This document shows positions 10,017 through 20,390 of a DNA stretch of 64,000 bases, piece by piece. The number at the start of each line of letters is the position of its first letter. Positions within the stretch are counted from its first letter, which is position 1. Under the pieces are notes generated by a model that was given only the letters and a program-made list of their open reading frames with translations, did not search any database and was not told the origin of the DNA. The DNA is taken from contig NZ_AQXL01000127.1 in NCBI RefSeq assembly GCF_000376225.1, positions 1-64,000 on the forward strand. Reading direction: 5' to 3'. Source of the DNA: Effusibacillus pohliae DSM 22757. Its GTDB lineage: Bacteria > Bacillota > Bacilli > Tumebacillales > Effusibacillaceae. The translations under genes and the position numbers were made by a program.

Positions 10017-10949
10017 ATGGATCGTCACATACTTGGGGCGAAACAGTTTGACCGCAGCGGTTTGGAGTCTATCCTGTCGGCCGCACGGGCGATGGAGCAG
10101 GTGGCGCGGAGCGGGGGCAGCCAGTTGCTGGCCGGAAAAATCATGGCCTCCCTGTTTTTTGAGCCGAGCACGCGGACCCGGTTTTCGTTCGAATCGGCGA
10201 TGACCCGCCTGGGCGGCCAGGTGATTTCGACCGAAAACGCCTCCCAATTTTCCTCGGCGATCAAAGGGGAAACGCTGGAGGATACGATCCGCGTGATCTC
10301 CTCCTACGCCGACGTGATCGTGATGCGCCACTACGAAATCGGAGCGGCCGCACGGGCGGCTCACGTGTCGACAGTGCCGATCCTGAACGCCGGCGACGGG
10401 GCGGGCGAACACCCGACCCAGGCGCTCTTGGACCTGTATACGATCGAAAAAGAGCTCGGTTCGATCGACGGTATCTCAATTGCGATGGTGGGCGATCTCA
10501 CCTACGGGCGGACCGTCCATTCGCTCGCCTACGTACTGGCCAATTTTCGCGATGTGACGATCTGGTTCACGGCGCCTGAGAACACGCCGATTCCGCAAAC
10601 CGTGAAGGAGTATCTGGATGAAAAAGGCGTCCGCTACTACGAGGAATCGGATCTCCGCCAGGTGGCGGAACGGGTCGATGTGCTCTACCAGACGCGGGTG
10701 CAGAAAGAGCGGTTCCCGTCACAAGAAGAATATGAGAAAGCGGCGGGCCGGTATATCGTCGACAAGGAACTGATGGACCGGATGAAACGGACCAGCATTG
10801 TCATGCACCCGCTGCCGCGGGCGGGAGAAATCACCCCCGAATGCGATGCCGACCCGCGCGCCGCTTATTTCCGGCAAGCGGAAAACGGGGTGTACGTGCG
10901 GATGGCGCTGCTCGCGCAGGCGTTGGGTGAAAACCAAGCAAAGGAGTGA
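10017..10949 (+). CDS. pyrB: Aspartate carbamoyltransferase catalytic chain
   Basis: PyrB condenses carbamoyl phosphate with aspartate, the first committed step of UMP synthesis. The ATG at 10017 is preceded by GCAAGGAGGG and gives 310 residues, the normal length. The carbamoyl-phosphate motif FEPSTRTRFSFE lies at about 44-55, with HPTQALLDLYTI near 140 and the C-terminal HPLPRAGEI motif. A longer in-frame extension upstream overlaps the attenuator and is not coding. No regulatory pyrI chain is present, as usual in Bacilli. Confidence 0.97.
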   Translation: MDRHILGAKQFDRSGLESILSAARAMEQVARSGGSQLLAGKIMASLFFEPSTRTRFSFESAMTRLGGQVISTENASQFSSAIKGETLEDTIRVISSYADVIVMRHYEIGAAARAAHVSTVPILNAGDGAGEHPTQALLDLYTIEKELGSIDGISIAMVGDLTYGRTVHSLAYVLANFRDVTIWFTAPENTPIPQTVKEYLDEKGVRYYEESDLRQVAERVDVLYQTRVQKERFPSQEEYEKAAGRYIVDKELMDRMKRTSIVMHPLPRAGEITPECDADPRAAYFRQAENGVYVRMALLAQALGENQAKE

Positions 10950-10954
10950 CGAAA

Positions 10955-12235
10955 ATGGGCATCCTACTGCAAAACGGGAAACTGCTGGAACTGGAAAGCG
11001 GGGAACTGCTGGCGCGGGAAGTGCTGATCGAAGGCAACCAGATCACTCGCATCGCGGAACGGATCGAGGCGGCCGGACATGAGACGGTCAATCTCAACGG
11101 ACATGTGATCGTTCCCGGCTTTTTTGACATGCATGTCCATCTGCGCGATCCGGGGTTCGAATACAAAGAGACGATCGAGACGGGAACGCAAGCGGCCGCA
11201 AAAGGCGGATTCACGACAGTCGCCTGCATGCCCAACACCCGGCCGGTTTTGGATAAGCCGGAACTGCTGCGCTATGTGTATGAAAAGTCGCAGGCTGTAG
11301 GATTCGCACGTGTGTATCCATACGGAGCGATCACCAAGGGCGAGCGAGGTGAGGAATTGACCGACATGGACGCTTTAAAAGAAGCGGGAGCGATCGGCTT
11401 TACCGATGACGGGATCGGCGTGCAAAATGCCGGGATGATGCGATCGGCGATGGAGCGGGCAAAAGAACTGGGGCTGCCGATCGTCATTCATGCGGAAGAC
11501 GAATCGCTGTCAGGCAAAGGCTGCATGAACGAAGGGGAAGTGTCGAAGCGGCTCGGGCTGCCGGGCATTCCGGGAGTGGCCGAATCGGTGCACGTCGCAC
11601 GCGATGCGCTGCTGGCGGAACTGACCGGCGCCCATCTGCACGTCTGCCACATCTCCGACGCGAGTGCGGTCGATGTGGTCCGCTGGGCAAAACGGCGCGG
11701 CATCCGGGTGACGGCGGAGGTGACACCGCACCATCTGTTGCTGACAGATGAAGGGATCGACGGCACGGATGCGAACTGGAAGGTGAACCCGCCGCTGCGG
11801 ACAGAAAAAGACCGGCAGGCGTGCCTGGAGGGATTGCTCGACGGAACGATCGACATGATCGCCACCGACCATGCACCCCATTCGGAAGAGGAAAAAAAAC
11901 GGGCCTTCCAAGTGGCACCGTTCGGCTTCGTCGGCCTGGAGACCGCATTTCCGCTGCTCTACACCGAACTGGTGGAGAAGGCGAAGCTGCTTTCCCTCCA
12001 CCAACTGGTACAAAAAATGACAGCCGCGCCGGCCGCCATCTTCGGTGTCCCCGGCGGCCGGGTGGTCGAGGGCGGCGTAGCCGACCTGACGGTGATCGAT
12101 TTGCAGCAAGAGCGCGTGATCGATCCGGCCGAGTTTGCATCGAAAGGCCGAAACACTCCGTTTGCAGGCTGGAAGGCAAAAGGCTGGCCGGTGCTGACAA
12201 TCTGTAACGGTCGGGTGACACATAACGAACTGTAA
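10955..12235 (+). CDS. pyrC: Dihydroorotase
   Basis: PyrC cyclises carbamoyl-aspartate to dihydroorotate. The ATG at 10955 has AAAGGAG at a good distance; an in-frame GTG at 10946 overlaps that site and is less likely. The 426-residue protein shows type I dihydroorotase signatures: the zinc motif HVHLR near residue 59, the HAEDESL block near 178, HVCHISD near 230 and DHAPHSEEEK near 305, which contains the catalytic aspartate. It follows pyrB by 5 bases in the operon. Confidence 0.97.
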   Translation: MGILLQNGKLLELESGELLAREVLIEGNQITRIAERIEAAGHETVNLNGHVIVPGFFDMHVHLRDPGFEYKETIETGTQAAAKGGFTTVACMPNTRPVLDKPELLRYVYEKSQAVGFARVYPYGAITKGERGEELTDMDALKEAGAIGFTDDGIGVQNAGMMRSAMERAKELGLPIVIHAEDESLSGKGCMNEGEVSKRLGLPGIPGVAESVHVARDALLAELTGAHLHVCHISDASAVDVVRWAKRRGIRVTAEVTPHHLLLTDEGIDGTDANWKVNPPLRTEKDRQACLEGLLDGTIDMIATDHAPHSEEEKKRAFQVAPFGFVGLETAFPLLYTELVEKAKLLSLHQLVQKMTAAPAAIFGVPGGRVVEGGVADLTVIDLQQERVIDPAEFASKGRNTPFAGWKAKGWPVLTICNGRVTHNEL

Positions 12236-12292
12236 GGAATCCACCGGCACAATCGGCCGTTTGGGACACAGCAGGAAAAGGAGTGAACGTAC

Positions 12293-13387
12293 GTGCGAGC
12301 CAGACTGGTACTGGAAGATGGGACTCTCTTTGAAGGAATCGGATTTGGCGCCGTCGGCGAATCGATCGGCGAAGTGGTGTTCAACACCGGGATGACCGGG
12401 TATCAGGAGATTTTGACAGACCCTTCCTACTACGGTCAGATTGTCACGATGACCTACCCGTTGATCGGCAACTATGGGGTGAACCAGGACGACATCGAAT
12501 CGGCAAAACCGCATGCGTTCGGATTTGTCGTACGGGAAGCGGCGGACCATCCGAGCAACTGGCGAAGTATCGGGAAGATCGCCGAATACTTGGAACGCCA
12601 CGGAATCATCGGCATTTCGGGCATCGATACGCGTTCGTTGGTCAGACGGATTCGCCAACAGGGGACGATGAAGGCGTTGCTGACCACGCTCGACACCCCG
12701 CTGGAGCAAATCCGGGAAATGCTCCAGAAACCGCTGCCGCGGGATCAAGTGGCGCGGGTGACCACACCGTCCATGTACCGCTGCCCCGGCGAGGGACCGA
12801 GGATTGTGGCAATGGACTTTGGCATGAAAGCGGGGATTCTCCGCTCCTTCCTGGCGCGCGGCTGCGATGTCACGGTGGTACCGGCTTACACTCCGGCGGA
12901 AGACATCTTGAGCCTGCGCCCGCACGGCGTGTTTCTGTCGAACGGACCGGGAGACCCGGCCGATTTACCGGAAATCGCCGAAACGGTAAAACAACTGTTG
13001 GGCCGCGTCCCGATTTTCGGGATCTGTATGGGACACCAGCTGCTGTCGCTCGCGTGCGGAGCGAAAACAAAAAAGCTGAAATTCGGTCATCACGGCGCGA
13101 ACCATCCGGTGAAAGATTTAGCCACCGGGCGCGTCTACATCACGTCGCAGAACCACGAATACGAAGTGACCAAAGAGTCGCTCGCAGGCACAGACCTGGA
13201 GCTGACCCATATTAACCAGAACGACGGAACGGTGGAAGGGGTGCGGCACAAGATTCATCCTGCTTTTTCCGTCCAGTATCATCCGGAAGCGCGGCCGGGT
13301 CCGGACGACTCGGACTATCTGTTTGACCGGTTTTTGGCGATGATCGAGCAGCATCACGGAAGTGCTGCATACGGGAGGAGGAACTAG
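12293..13387 (+). CDS. carA: Carbamoyl-phosphate synthase, small (glutaminase) subunit
   Basis: This subunit hydrolyses glutamine and passes ammonia to the large subunit. It starts with GTG at 12293 behind AAAAGGAG and has 364 residues. An N-terminal CPSase_sm domain ([12 protein letters not shown]) is followed by a class I amidotransferase domain with the nucleophile elbow [10 protein letters not shown] near 240 and the catalytic His/Glu in YHPEARPGP. The stop codon lies just before the carB start, so the two subunits are coupled. It is the pyrimidine-dedicated enzyme (PyrAA type), judging by operon position. Confidence 0.96.
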   Translation: MRARLVLEDGTLFEGIGFGAVGESIGEVVFNTGMTGYQEILTDPSYYGQIVTMTYPLIGNYGVNQDDIESAKPHAFGFVVREAADHPSNWRSIGKIAEYLERHGIIGISGIDTRSLVRRIRQQGTMKALLTTLDTPLEQIREMLQKPLPRDQVARVTTPSMYRCPGEGPRIVAMDFGMKAGILRSFLARGCDVTVVPAYTPAEDILSLRPHGVFLSNGPGDPADLPEIAETVKQLLGRVPIFGICMGHQLLSLACGAKTKKLKFGHHGANHPVKDLATGRVYITSQNHEYEVTKESLAGTDLELTHINQNDGTVEGVRHKIHPAFSVQYHPEARPGPDDSDYLFDRFLAMIEQHHGSAAYGRRN

Positions 13388-13388
13388 C

Positions 13389-16300
13389 ATGCCGAAGCGC
13401 AAAGATTTGCGAAAAATACTGGTGATCGGATCGGGGCCCATTGTGATCGGACAGGCAGCCGAGTTCGACTATGCGGGCACCCAGGCATGCCAGGCGTTGA
13501 AAGAAGAAGGCCTGGAAGTGGTGCTCGTCAACTCCAACCCGGCGACGATCATGACCGATCCCGACATGGCCGACCGCGTGTATATCGAACCGTTGACACT
13601 CGAATTTGTCACCCAGATCATCCGGCAGGAGCAGCCGGACGGATTGCTCGCCACGCTGGGCGGCCAGACGGGCCTCAACCTGGCAGTGCAGCTGGCGGAA
13701 AGCGGGATTTTGCAGGCGGAAGGAGTCGAACTGCTCGGCACGCAGCTTTCCTCGATTGAGCAGGCGGAGGATCGGGAAAAATTCCGGTCGCTGATGCAGG
13801 AACTGGGCGAACCGGTGCCGGAAAGCGCGATCGTCACAACGTGGGAGGAAGCGGAAGAGTTTGCCCGGGAAATCGGCTTCCCGATCATCGTCCGGCCGGC
13901 TTTTACACTCGGCGGCACAGGCGGCGGCATCGCAAGCAACTGGGAAGAGTATAAGGAAATCGTCACGCTTGGGCTCACCTTGTCGCCGATTACACAGGTG
14001 CTGGTGGAACGTTCGATCGCCGGTTACAAGGAAATCGAATACGAAGTGATGCGGGACAAGAACGACAACTGCATCGTCGTCTGCAACATGGAAAACATCG
14101 ACCCGGTCGGGATTCACACGGGCGATTCGATCGTGGTGGCGCCCAGCCAGACGCTGTCAGACCAGGAATACCAGATGCTCCGCTCGGCCGCCCTGAAAAT
14201 CATCCGGGCGCTCGCCATCGAAGGCGGCTGCAACGTGCAGTTTGCTTTGGATCCCGATTCGTTCCAATACTATGTGATCGAAGTCAACCCGCGCGTCAGC
14301 CGCAGTTCGGCGCTGGCGTCGAAAGCGACCGGCTACCCGATCGCCAAAGTGGCGGCGAAAATCGCGATCGGCTACACGTTGGACGAGATCGTCAACCCGG
14401 TGACCGGCAAAACGTACGCCTGCTTTGAGCCGGCTCTTGACTATGTGGTGACCAAGATTCCGCGCTGGCCGTTCGACAAGTTCGTCTCAGCCAAACGGGT
14501 GCTCGGCACACAGATGAAGGCCACCGGTGAAGTGATGGCCATCGAGCGTTCATTCGAAGCGTCGCTTTTGAAAGCCATCCGCTCGCTGGAGCTTGGGGTC
14601 GATTCGCTCGATCTGCCCGGCGCGTCCGAGCTGCCGCAGGACGACTTGGAGAAGCGGTTGGTGCAGGCGGACGATGAAAGGCTGTTCCTGATTGCGGAAG
14701 CGTTCAAGCGCGGGTATTCGGTGGAAAAATTGCATGATCTGACGCGGATCGACCGATTTTTCCTGGACAAGATCGAGGGGATCATCCGGTTCTGTGAATC
14801 GCTTTCGGGCATGGAACAGCTCGATGAGAAAACGCTGCGGCAAGCAAAACAATTGGGCCTGACCGACAAGACGATCGCCCGCTACACCGGTCTGACGCAA
14901 GAGGAAGTGCTCGAACAGCGCCGCAAGCTGGGAATCCGGCCCGTGTATAAAATGGTGGACACGTGCGCGGCCGAATTTGAGGCGCAAACGCCGTACTATT
15001 ACTCGGCATATGATCAGGAAAACGAAGTGGCCGAAAGCGACCGGAAAAAAGTGCTGGTGCTCGGCAGCGGCCCGATCCGCATCGGGCAGGGAATCGAGTT
15101 CGATTACTGTTCGGTGCATGCGGTGTGGGCGCTGAAACGGGCCGGCTATGAGTCGGTGATCATCAACAACAACCCGGAAACGGTGTCGACCGATTTTAAC
15201 ACATCGGATCGGCTGTATTTTGAACCGTTATACGTAGAAGATGTCATGCGTGTGATCGAGCAGGAACAGCCGGACGGCGTGATCGTACAGTTTGGCGGAC
15301 AGACGGCGATCAACCTGGCCGCTCCGCTGGCGAAACGGGGTGTCAAGATTCTCGGCACCTCGCTGGAGGATATCGACCGTGCCGAAGACAGGGAAAAATT
15401 TGACCGGCTCCTAGCGGAACTGGACATTCCGCGACCGGCCGGAAAAACGGTGTTTACGATCGAGGCGGCAGTGGAAGCGGGACGCACGCTCGGTTATCCC
15501 TGTGTCGTGCGGCCTTCGTACGTGCTTGGCGGACGCGCAATGGAGATCGTTTATAATGAAAAAGATCTGCTGCAGTACATGCACCATGCGGTTCGGGTCA
15601 ACGACGAACACCCCGTGCTGATCGACCGGTACCTGCTCGGCAAGGAAGTGGAGGTGGATGCCATCTCGGACAGCGAGACCGTGCTGATTCCGGGCATCAT
15701 GGAACACATCGAGCGGGCTGGCGTGCACTCGGGCGACTCGATCGCCGTCTATCCGACGCAGACCATCCCGCCATCCGTGAAATCGGTGATCGTCGATTAC
15801 ACGATCCGGATTGCCCGCGCCCTGCGGGTGAAGGGGCTGCTGAATATCCAATACGTGGTTCACGACAACAAGGTCTACGTATTGGAAGTCAACCCCCGCT
15901 CGTCGCGAACAGTGCCGTTTTTGTCGAAAGTCACGGGTGTTCCGATGGTCGATGTGGCGACGCGGGCGATTCTTGGCGAGCGGCTGGTTGACATGGGCTA
16001 CGAAAATGGGCTGTGGCCGGAAGCGGAAGATGTGTCGGTGAAAGTGCCGGTCTTCTCGTTTGCCAAACTGCGCCGGGTGGATGTGACGCTCGGTCCCGAG
16101 ATGAAGTCGACCGGGGAAGTGATGGGCAGCGAAAAAACGTTCGCGAAAGCTCTCTACAAAGGACTGCTGGCAGCGGGAATCCGCATTCCGGAACATGGGA
16201 CGATCATTGCCACGGTGGCGGACAAGGACAAACAGGAGGCGCTCGACGTCCTGCGCGGCTTTGCGGAACTCGGTTTCAAAATCATCGCCACCGGGGGAAC

Positions 16301-16688
16301 CGCCAACTTCCTGCAAGAGCACGGCATCCGCGTGGAAGCGGTGAAGAAACTGTCGGAGGGTTCGCCCAATCTGGTCGATCTGATTCGGGAAGGCAAAGCC
16401 CAGATGGTGATCAACACACTGACCAAAGGCAAGGAACCGCAGCGGGACGGGTTCCGGATCCGGCGGGAAGCGGTTGAACACGGCATCCCGTGCCTGACGT
16501 CGCTTGACACTACGCGATCGATGCTGGAGGTGCTGCGTACGATCAAGTTTACGACCCGGCCGCTTGGAACAATGACGGAGCGGCAGGTGAACACGCAGGT
16601 GGGCGGTGTCGCGGCGACAACAGATGGTCGGCCCTGCAGCACAAGCCAGGTGGAAGGCAACCCGAATTTTACCGCTACGGTTCAGTAG
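13389..16688 (+). CDS. carB: Carbamoyl-phosphate synthase, large subunit
   Basis: The large subunit makes carbamoyl phosphate from bicarbonate, ammonia and two ATP. The ATG at 13389 follows GGGAGGAAC and gives 1099 residues. Two homologous halves are seen: [20 protein letters not shown] at about 8-27 and [20 protein letters not shown] near 558, each leading an ATP-grasp domain. A C-terminal MGS-type regulatory domain begins near 935 ([16 protein letters not shown]). The tail after FTTRPLG is about 35 residues longer than I expect and is Thr/Gly-rich. The pyrK gene expected after carB in B. subtilis-type operons is missing. Confidence 0.96.
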   Translation: MPKRKDLRKILVIGSGPIVIGQAAEFDYAGTQACQALKEEGLEVVLVNSNPATIMTDPDMADRVYIEPLTLEFVTQIIRQEQPDGLLATLGGQTGLNLAVQLAESGILQAEGVELLGTQLSSIEQAEDREKFRSLMQELGEPVPESAIVTTWEEAEEFAREIGFPIIVRPAFTLGGTGGGIASNWEEYKEIVTLGLTLSPITQVLVERSIAGYKEIEYEVMRDKNDNCIVVCNMENIDPVGIHTGDSIVVAPSQTLSDQEYQMLRSAALKIIRALAIEGGCNVQFALDPDSFQYYVIEVNPRVSRSSALASKATGYPIAKVAAKIAIGYTLDEIVNPVTGKTYACFEPALDYVVTKIPRWPFDKFVSAKRVLGTQMKATGEVMAIERSFEASLLKAIRSLELGVDSLDLPGASELPQDDLEKRLVQADDERLFLIAEAFKRGYSVEKLHDLTRIDRFFLDKIEGIIRFCESLSGMEQLDEKTLRQAKQLGLTDKTIARYTGLTQEEVLEQRRKLGIRPVYKMVDTCAAEFEAQTPYYYSAYDQENEVAESDRKKVLVLGSGPIRIGQGIEFDYCSVHAVWALKRAGYESVIINNNPETVSTDFNTSDRLYFEPLYVEDVMRVIEQEQPDGVIVQFGGQTAINLAAPLAKRGVKILGTSLEDIDRAEDREKFDRLLAELDIPRPAGKTVFTIEAAVEAGRTLGYPCVVRPSYVLGGRAMEIVYNEKDLLQYMHHAVRVNDEHPVLIDRYLLGKEVEVDAISDSETVLIPGIMEHIERAGVHSGDSIAVYPTQTIPPSVKSVIVDYTIRIARALRVKGLLNIQYVVHDNKVYVLEVNPRSSRTVPFLSKVTGVPMVDVATRAILGERLVDMGYENGLWPEAEDVSVKVPVFSFAKLRRVDVTLGPEMKSTGEVMGSEKTFAKALYKGLLAAGIRIPEHGTIIATVADKDKQEALDVLRGFAELGFKIIATGGTANFLQEHGIRVEAVKKLSEGSPNLVDLIREGKAQMVINTLTKGKEPQRDGFRIRREAVEHGIPCLTSLDTTRSMLEVLRTIKFTTRPLGTMTERQVNTQVGGVAATTDGRPCSTSQVEGNPNFTATVQ

Positions 16689-16846
16689 TCAAAGAATACC
16701 TTCACGCGTTCCCCCGGAGACGGCTGGGCGTATTGGCAGTTTGTGGATTCCATGGGTGGCACGTCATGGGATCCCATGACGGTTTGGGCTCGCTCAGGCA
16801 AAATGCCCGGCCGCGTTGGCGGGGACCCTGTTAGGAGAAACCATTG
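16689..16846 (+). other. carB-pyrD gap with a perfect palindrome
   Basis: This 158-base gap holds no convincing gene. Bases 16762-16781 form a perfect 20-base palindrome (CGTCATGGGATCCCATGACG). It has no T-run, so it is not a typical terminator. The pyrD ribosome site TTAGGAG ends the gap. The gap occupies the place where pyrK would be expected. Confidence 0.6.
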
Positions 16847-17938
16847 ATGTATCAGCTCATTAAGAAGCATTTGTTTGCACTGGATCCGGAAGTGGCCCAT
16901 GAGCGCACCCTATCTGCCTTGAAATTAGCTGACAAAGTTGCCGGCGGCAAAGCTTTCTTACGAATGATGTACCGGATTGATGATGCGCGTTTGCACTGTC
17001 ATGTATGGGGAATTCATTTCCCCAATCCCGTTGGTCTTGCTGCCGGATTTGACAAAAATGCGGAAGTGTACCACGCCCTGGCGGCAATCGGTTTTGGCTT
17101 TATCGAAGTGGGAACCGTTACGCCTGTCGGACAACCGGGGAATGAAAAGCCGCGTCTGTTTCGCTCCGTACAGGATCAAGCCGTTATCAACCGGATGGGC
17201 TTTAACAACCACGGCGCGGCAGAAGTCGCGAAACATCTGGCGAGCTATCGGCAGACGGGGATTCCGATTGGGATCAACATCGGGAAAAATAAAGTAACGG
17301 CGAATGAAGATGCGGCGGGTGATTATGAGAAATGCCTGGATGCGCTTTACTCCTATGGGCATTATTTTGTCATCAATGTCAGCTCGCCGAACACGCCGAA
17401 TTTGCGAGATTTGCAGGAAACGGACAACTTGCGCCGGCTATTGCGGGCCATCCGGACAAAAGCAAGTGAACTGGAGAAAAATGGTGCAGAGCCAAAACCC
17501 GTTCTTCTGAAGGTTGCTCCCGATATGGCAAAAGAGCACATGCGAGATGTCGTGCAAGTTGCAGTTGCGGAAGGAATATCAGGCATTATTGCGACGAACA
17601 CGACGCTGTCCAGGGAAGGCTTAAAAGCGAAAGATTTTGCAGAACAGACCGGCGGATTGAGCGGACGGCCGCTGACGAAGCGATCAACTGAATGGATTCG
17701 GAACATTTACCGTTTTGTCGACGGACAAGTACCGATCATTGGAGTGGGTGGTATTTTTACAGGTGATGATGCCTATGAAAAGATTCGTGCCGGGGCGAGC
17801 CTTGTGCAAGTATACACGGGTATGATCTTTGAAGGACCGGGTATTGTGAAGGCGATCAACAAACGTTTGCTGGAGTTAATGAAGCGGGATGGGTTTACGA
17901 ATATTACACAGGCGGTTGGTGTAGATGCGCGCAAATAG
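16847..17938 (+). CDS. pyrD: Dihydroorotate dehydrogenase, class 2 (quinone-type)
   Basis: PyrD oxidises dihydroorotate to orotate. The 363-residue product has the class 2 layout: an N-terminal membrane-associating helix (YQLIKKHLFALDPEVAHE), the FMN-barrel start FPNPVGLAAGFDKNAE, and the motif NVSSPNTPNLR. In that motif the base is serine, as in quinone-linked class 2 enzymes, and not the cysteine of class 1. The C-terminal GVGGIFTGDDAYEKI phosphate-site block is present. Class 2 enzymes need no PyrK, which fits its absence. Base composition is visibly less GC-rich than in carB or pyrF, suggesting this gene replaced a pyrK-pyrD pair by transfer. Confidence 0.95.
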   Translation: MYQLIKKHLFALDPEVAHERTLSALKLADKVAGGKAFLRMMYRIDDARLHCHVWGIHFPNPVGLAAGFDKNAEVYHALAAIGFGFIEVGTVTPVGQPGNEKPRLFRSVQDQAVINRMGFNNHGAAEVAKHLASYRQTGIPIGINIGKNKVTANEDAAGDYEKCLDALYSYGHYFVINVSSPNTPNLRDLQETDNLRRLLRAIRTKASELEKNGAEPKPVLLKVAPDMAKEHMRDVVQVAVAEGISGIIATNTTLSREGLKAKDFAEQTGGLSGRPLTKRSTEWIRNIYRFVDGQVPIIGVGGIFTGDDAYEKIRAGASLVQVYTGMIFEGPGIVKAINKRLLELMKRDGFTNITQAVGVDARK

Positions 17939-18058
17939 TCGCATCCCGATCCGGTACGCAGTCACATGGGCGCCACCCATTTTTTCCGGTTTTCTTTTTG
18001 GTATAGATGCAACAGTTTGGCGGTTGAAGTTTCAACAGCATAGAGGGGGCGTTGCGGG

Positions 18059-18796
18059 TTGCGGACAAAAGATGTAGCAGACCGGCTGTATGTGGCGCTT
18101 GATTTCGACAGTTTGGATGAGGCGCTGCGCCTGGTCGACCGGCTGGGGGATGCGATTCGTTCCTACAAGGTAGGCATGCAGCTGTTTTACAAGGTCGGTC
18201 CGGCTGTGGTGGAGCGGCTGCATGCGGCAGGATGTAATATTTTTCTCGACTTGAAATTCCACGATATTCCGAATACGGTTGCGGGCGCGACAAGCTCCGC
18301 CGCCTCGCTTGGCGTATCGATGGTCAACGTGCATGCGGCAGGCGGCGTGGAAATGATGAAACGGGCAAAAGAAGCGGCGACCACCACAGCCGAAAGTCTG
18401 GGGATTCCCGCGCCGCTGGTGATTGCGGTCACCCAGCTGACCAGCACCGATCAGCGGATGATGAACGAACAGATCGGGATACCGGGTACGGTGGAAGAGA
18501 CGGTGATCCGGTATGCAAAGCTGGCGCAAGCGGCCGGACTGGACGGTGTCGTCGCTTCCGGACACGAGGTGGCGGCGATCCGGGAAGCGTGCGGCGACCG
18601 GTTTGTGACGGTCATTCCCGGCATTCGCCCCGCGTGGGCGGCAGCCAATGACCAAAAACGCGTGCTGACTCCGGCGACTGCGTTGGCGGCGGGAGCACAC
18701 AAGCTGGTGGTCGGGCGGCCGATCACGCACGCGGCCGATCCACGGGATGCCGCGCTGCGAATCCTCGAGGAGATGGCAGCAGCGCTGCCAGCATGA
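18059..18796 (+). CDS. pyrF: Orotidine 5'-phosphate decarboxylase
   Basis: PyrF decarboxylates OMP to UMP, the last step of the pathway. The TTG at 18059 is the best start, behind TAGAGGGGG, and gives 245 residues. The catalytic DxKxxD signature is seen as [13 protein letters not shown] near residues 61-73, and the phosphate-site motif VIPGIRP near 187. The 120 bases upstream hold only a weak hairpin (TGGG/CCCA then six T) and no clear promoter, so it is probably still in the pyr operon. Confidence 0.95.
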   Translation: MRTKDVADRLYVALDFDSLDEALRLVDRLGDAIRSYKVGMQLFYKVGPAVVERLHAAGCNIFLDLKFHDIPNTVAGATSSAASLGVSMVNVHAAGGVEMMKRAKEAATTTAESLGIPAPLVIAVTQLTSTDQRMMNEQIGIPGTVEETVIRYAKLAQAAGLDGVVASGHEVAAIREACGDRFVTVIPGIRPAWAAANDQKRVLTPATALAAGAHKLVVGRPITHAADPRDAALRILEEMAAALPA

Positions 18797-18846
18797 GGAG
18801 TAGTTGGAAGCAAGCAAGAAGCAAGCGAAAGGAGGAACCTTCCCGT

Positions 18847-19494
18847 ATGACGCAATTTGCTGAATCCGATTTCGCCTGGACAATCGCCCGGATGCTGCTG
18901 CAAATCAATGCGGTGGCGCTGCGGCCGCAGCAGCCGTTTACGTGGACATCCGGAATCAAATCTCCCATTTATTGTGACAACCGGCTGACGATGTCGTATC
19001 CGCAAGTGAGAGATTTCATCGCGCAAGGGTTTGCCGATCTCATTAATCGGGAGTGGGGGCAGGTGGATGTGGTGGCCGGCACAGCGACGGCCGGTATCCC
19101 GCATGCGGCGTTTGTCGCGCAAAAATTGTCGCTGCCGATGGCCTACATCCGTTCCAGTGCCAAAGGCCACGGGAAAGAAAACATGATCGAGGGAATCATC
19201 CAGCTCGGGCAGCGGGTGGTGGTGATCGAGGATCTGATTTCCACCGGCGGCTCGTCCATCAAGGCGGCGAAAGCGGTGCAAGAGGCGGGAGGAACGGTGG
19301 TCGGCGTGGCGGCGATTTTTACTTACGGATTTGAAAAAGCGGCCCGCACCTTTGCGCAAGCCGGGATCCCGATGCGCACCCTGACCTCGTACGATGTATT
19401 GCTGAAAACCGCCCTGGCCAACGGTTATATCTCTGAACAGGAAGTCGCGTTTCTGGAAGCGTGGCGGAAAGATCCGGAACATTGGCAGGTGTAG
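18847..19494 (+). CDS. pyrE: Orotate phosphoribosyltransferase
   Basis: PyrE joins orotate and PRPP to make OMP. The ATG at 18847 follows GAAAGGAGGAACC and gives 215 residues. The PRPP-binding motif [18 protein letters not shown] lies near 125-142, preceded by the [12 protein letters not shown] block. It is the last gene of the pyr operon, and a strong hairpin terminator follows. Gene order pyrF-pyrE is the standard Bacilli order. Confidence 0.96.
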   Translation: MTQFAESDFAWTIARMLLQINAVALRPQQPFTWTSGIKSPIYCDNRLTMSYPQVRDFIAQGFADLINREWGQVDVVAGTATAGIPHAAFVAQKLSLPMAYIRSSAKGHGKENMIEGIIQLGQRVVVIEDLISTGGSSIKAAKAVQEAGGTVVGVAAIFTYGFEKAARTFAQAGIPMRTLTSYDVLLKTALANGYISEQEVAFLEAWRKDPEHWQV

Positions 19495-19548
19495 TGCAGG
19501 CTGATTGGCAACCGGCAAGCGGGCAACATCCCGGCTGTCGTAAGAAAA

Positions 19549-19600
19549 AACGGAGTGCAGCCATTGCAGTGGGATCCCATTGCGGTGTGCACTCCGTTTT
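19549..19600 (+). terminator. Terminator of the pyr operon (probably bidirectional)
   Basis: A long interrupted hairpin pairs CGGAGTGCA with TGCACTCCG, with an inner GCAGTGGG/CCCATTGC stem. It ends in TTTT on the plus strand and in AAAAAA on its left side, so it can also stop minus-strand transcripts. Confidence 0.85.
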
Positions 19601-19764
19601 CATGTGGAAGGCGCTGACGGTCCTGTACCCGTCCTGCTGCAGTTTGTACAGATTCGTCCACTGCTGGCCTTGGCGCCCGACAAACTGCCGCTCATCCCGA
19701 CAGATCGGAGAGCCGTCCGACGCTCTGGCTGTGGTGCAAATTGTGTGCCGCAAGTTGCACACAT
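19600..19764 (-). pseudogene. Fragment of an MBL-fold metallo-hydrolase N-terminus, frameshifted
   Basis: Read on the minus strand from the ATG at 19764-19762, one frame gives MCATCGTQFAPQPERR. The next frame continues with SDGSPICRDERQFVG and then GQQWTNLYKL. Together these match a zinc-ribbon-like N-terminus (CxxCGTQ...CPICxDERQYV...GQxWT) that I know from a group of MBL-fold hydrolases. One frameshift near 19715 is needed. The reading ends at the pyr terminator after only about 50 residues, so the catalytic domain is gone. The family assignment is from memory of that motif. Confidence 0.45.
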
Positions 19765-19790
19765 CCAGCCTGTCAGACTTCTTCCTCCGA

Positions 19791-20150
19791 TCACTCGTAC
19801 ACAAAATGGAACAAATTTCCGTCTTCATCTTCGTAGTTGTCCCCATACGCATGAAATCCGACTTCCCGCAGTTTCCGGTCCCAGTGCTCGCGGTCTTCCC
19901 GTTTGATGCGAAACTCCAGATGGGAAATGCCTTTTTCGGCCCCCGCCAACCGTTTGCTGCCTTCCGGATGGTGGCTGTGGGCAAACAAAGCGATTTTCTG
20001 GTTGCCGCATCGGAAAAATACGGCGTCACCGTAATCCGCTTCGAGTTGCAGATTGAGCACCTCCTGGTAGAAGCGCTTTTGCTTTTGCAAATCCTTGACG
20101 ATCAAAACCACTGCGTGCAGCCCTTTGATTTCAGGCTCGGAATGTTTCAT
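19791..20150 (-). CDS. VOC-family (glyoxalase/bleomycin-resistance fold) protein
   Basis: I chose the ATG at 20150-20148 because GGAGG lies 8 bases upstream on the minus strand; this gives 119 residues. The product shows the VOC beta-alpha-beta-beta-beta pattern: GLHAVVLIVKDLQKQKRFYQ at the N-terminus, FFRCGNQKIALF in the middle, and the typical C-terminal end DEDGNLFHFVYE with a metal-ligand glutamate. Members bind divalent metals and include glyoxalases, dioxygenases and resistance proteins; the substrate here cannot be told. It lies convergent to the pyr operon and upstream of a metallo-hydrolase fragment on the same strand. Confidence 0.85.
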   Translation of the reverse strand: MKHSEPEIKGLHAVVLIVKDLQKQKRFYQEVLNLQLEADYGDAVFFRCGNQKIALFAHSHHPEGSKRLAGAEKGISHLEFRIKREDREHWDRKLREVGFHAYGDNYEDEDGNLFHFVYE

Positions 20151-20360
20151 TCTCGCAACCTCCGTACCGGACCGGCCGATTGTCTCCCCCAAGTCCGTGA
20201 AAATACCAAAGCATCCCCCGTTCAGCCGGGGGCTGAAAACTTATCCATTCCACAGATTGAGAAATTCCCACATGCCCATGTATATTCTACCATTTTCCTG
20301 CCGATGTGTGGGACCGGATACAAAAATCCGCCCCTCCGCAGCCCTGGGGCTGCCAATTCA

Positions 20361-20390
20361 TTGACATGCAGGTTTCAAGTGTGGTACCAT
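20361..20390 (+). promoter_or_regulatory. Promoter of the rplU operon
   Basis: A perfect TTGACA at 20361-20366 and TACCAT at 20385-20390 are separated by 18 bases, about 150 bases upstream of rplU. Confidence 0.75.

Noticed and set aside
16682-16900. 72-residue minus-strand frame in the carB-pyrD gap
   Set aside because: It overlaps the start of pyrD and has no ribosome site or known similarity; I treat the gap as non-coding.
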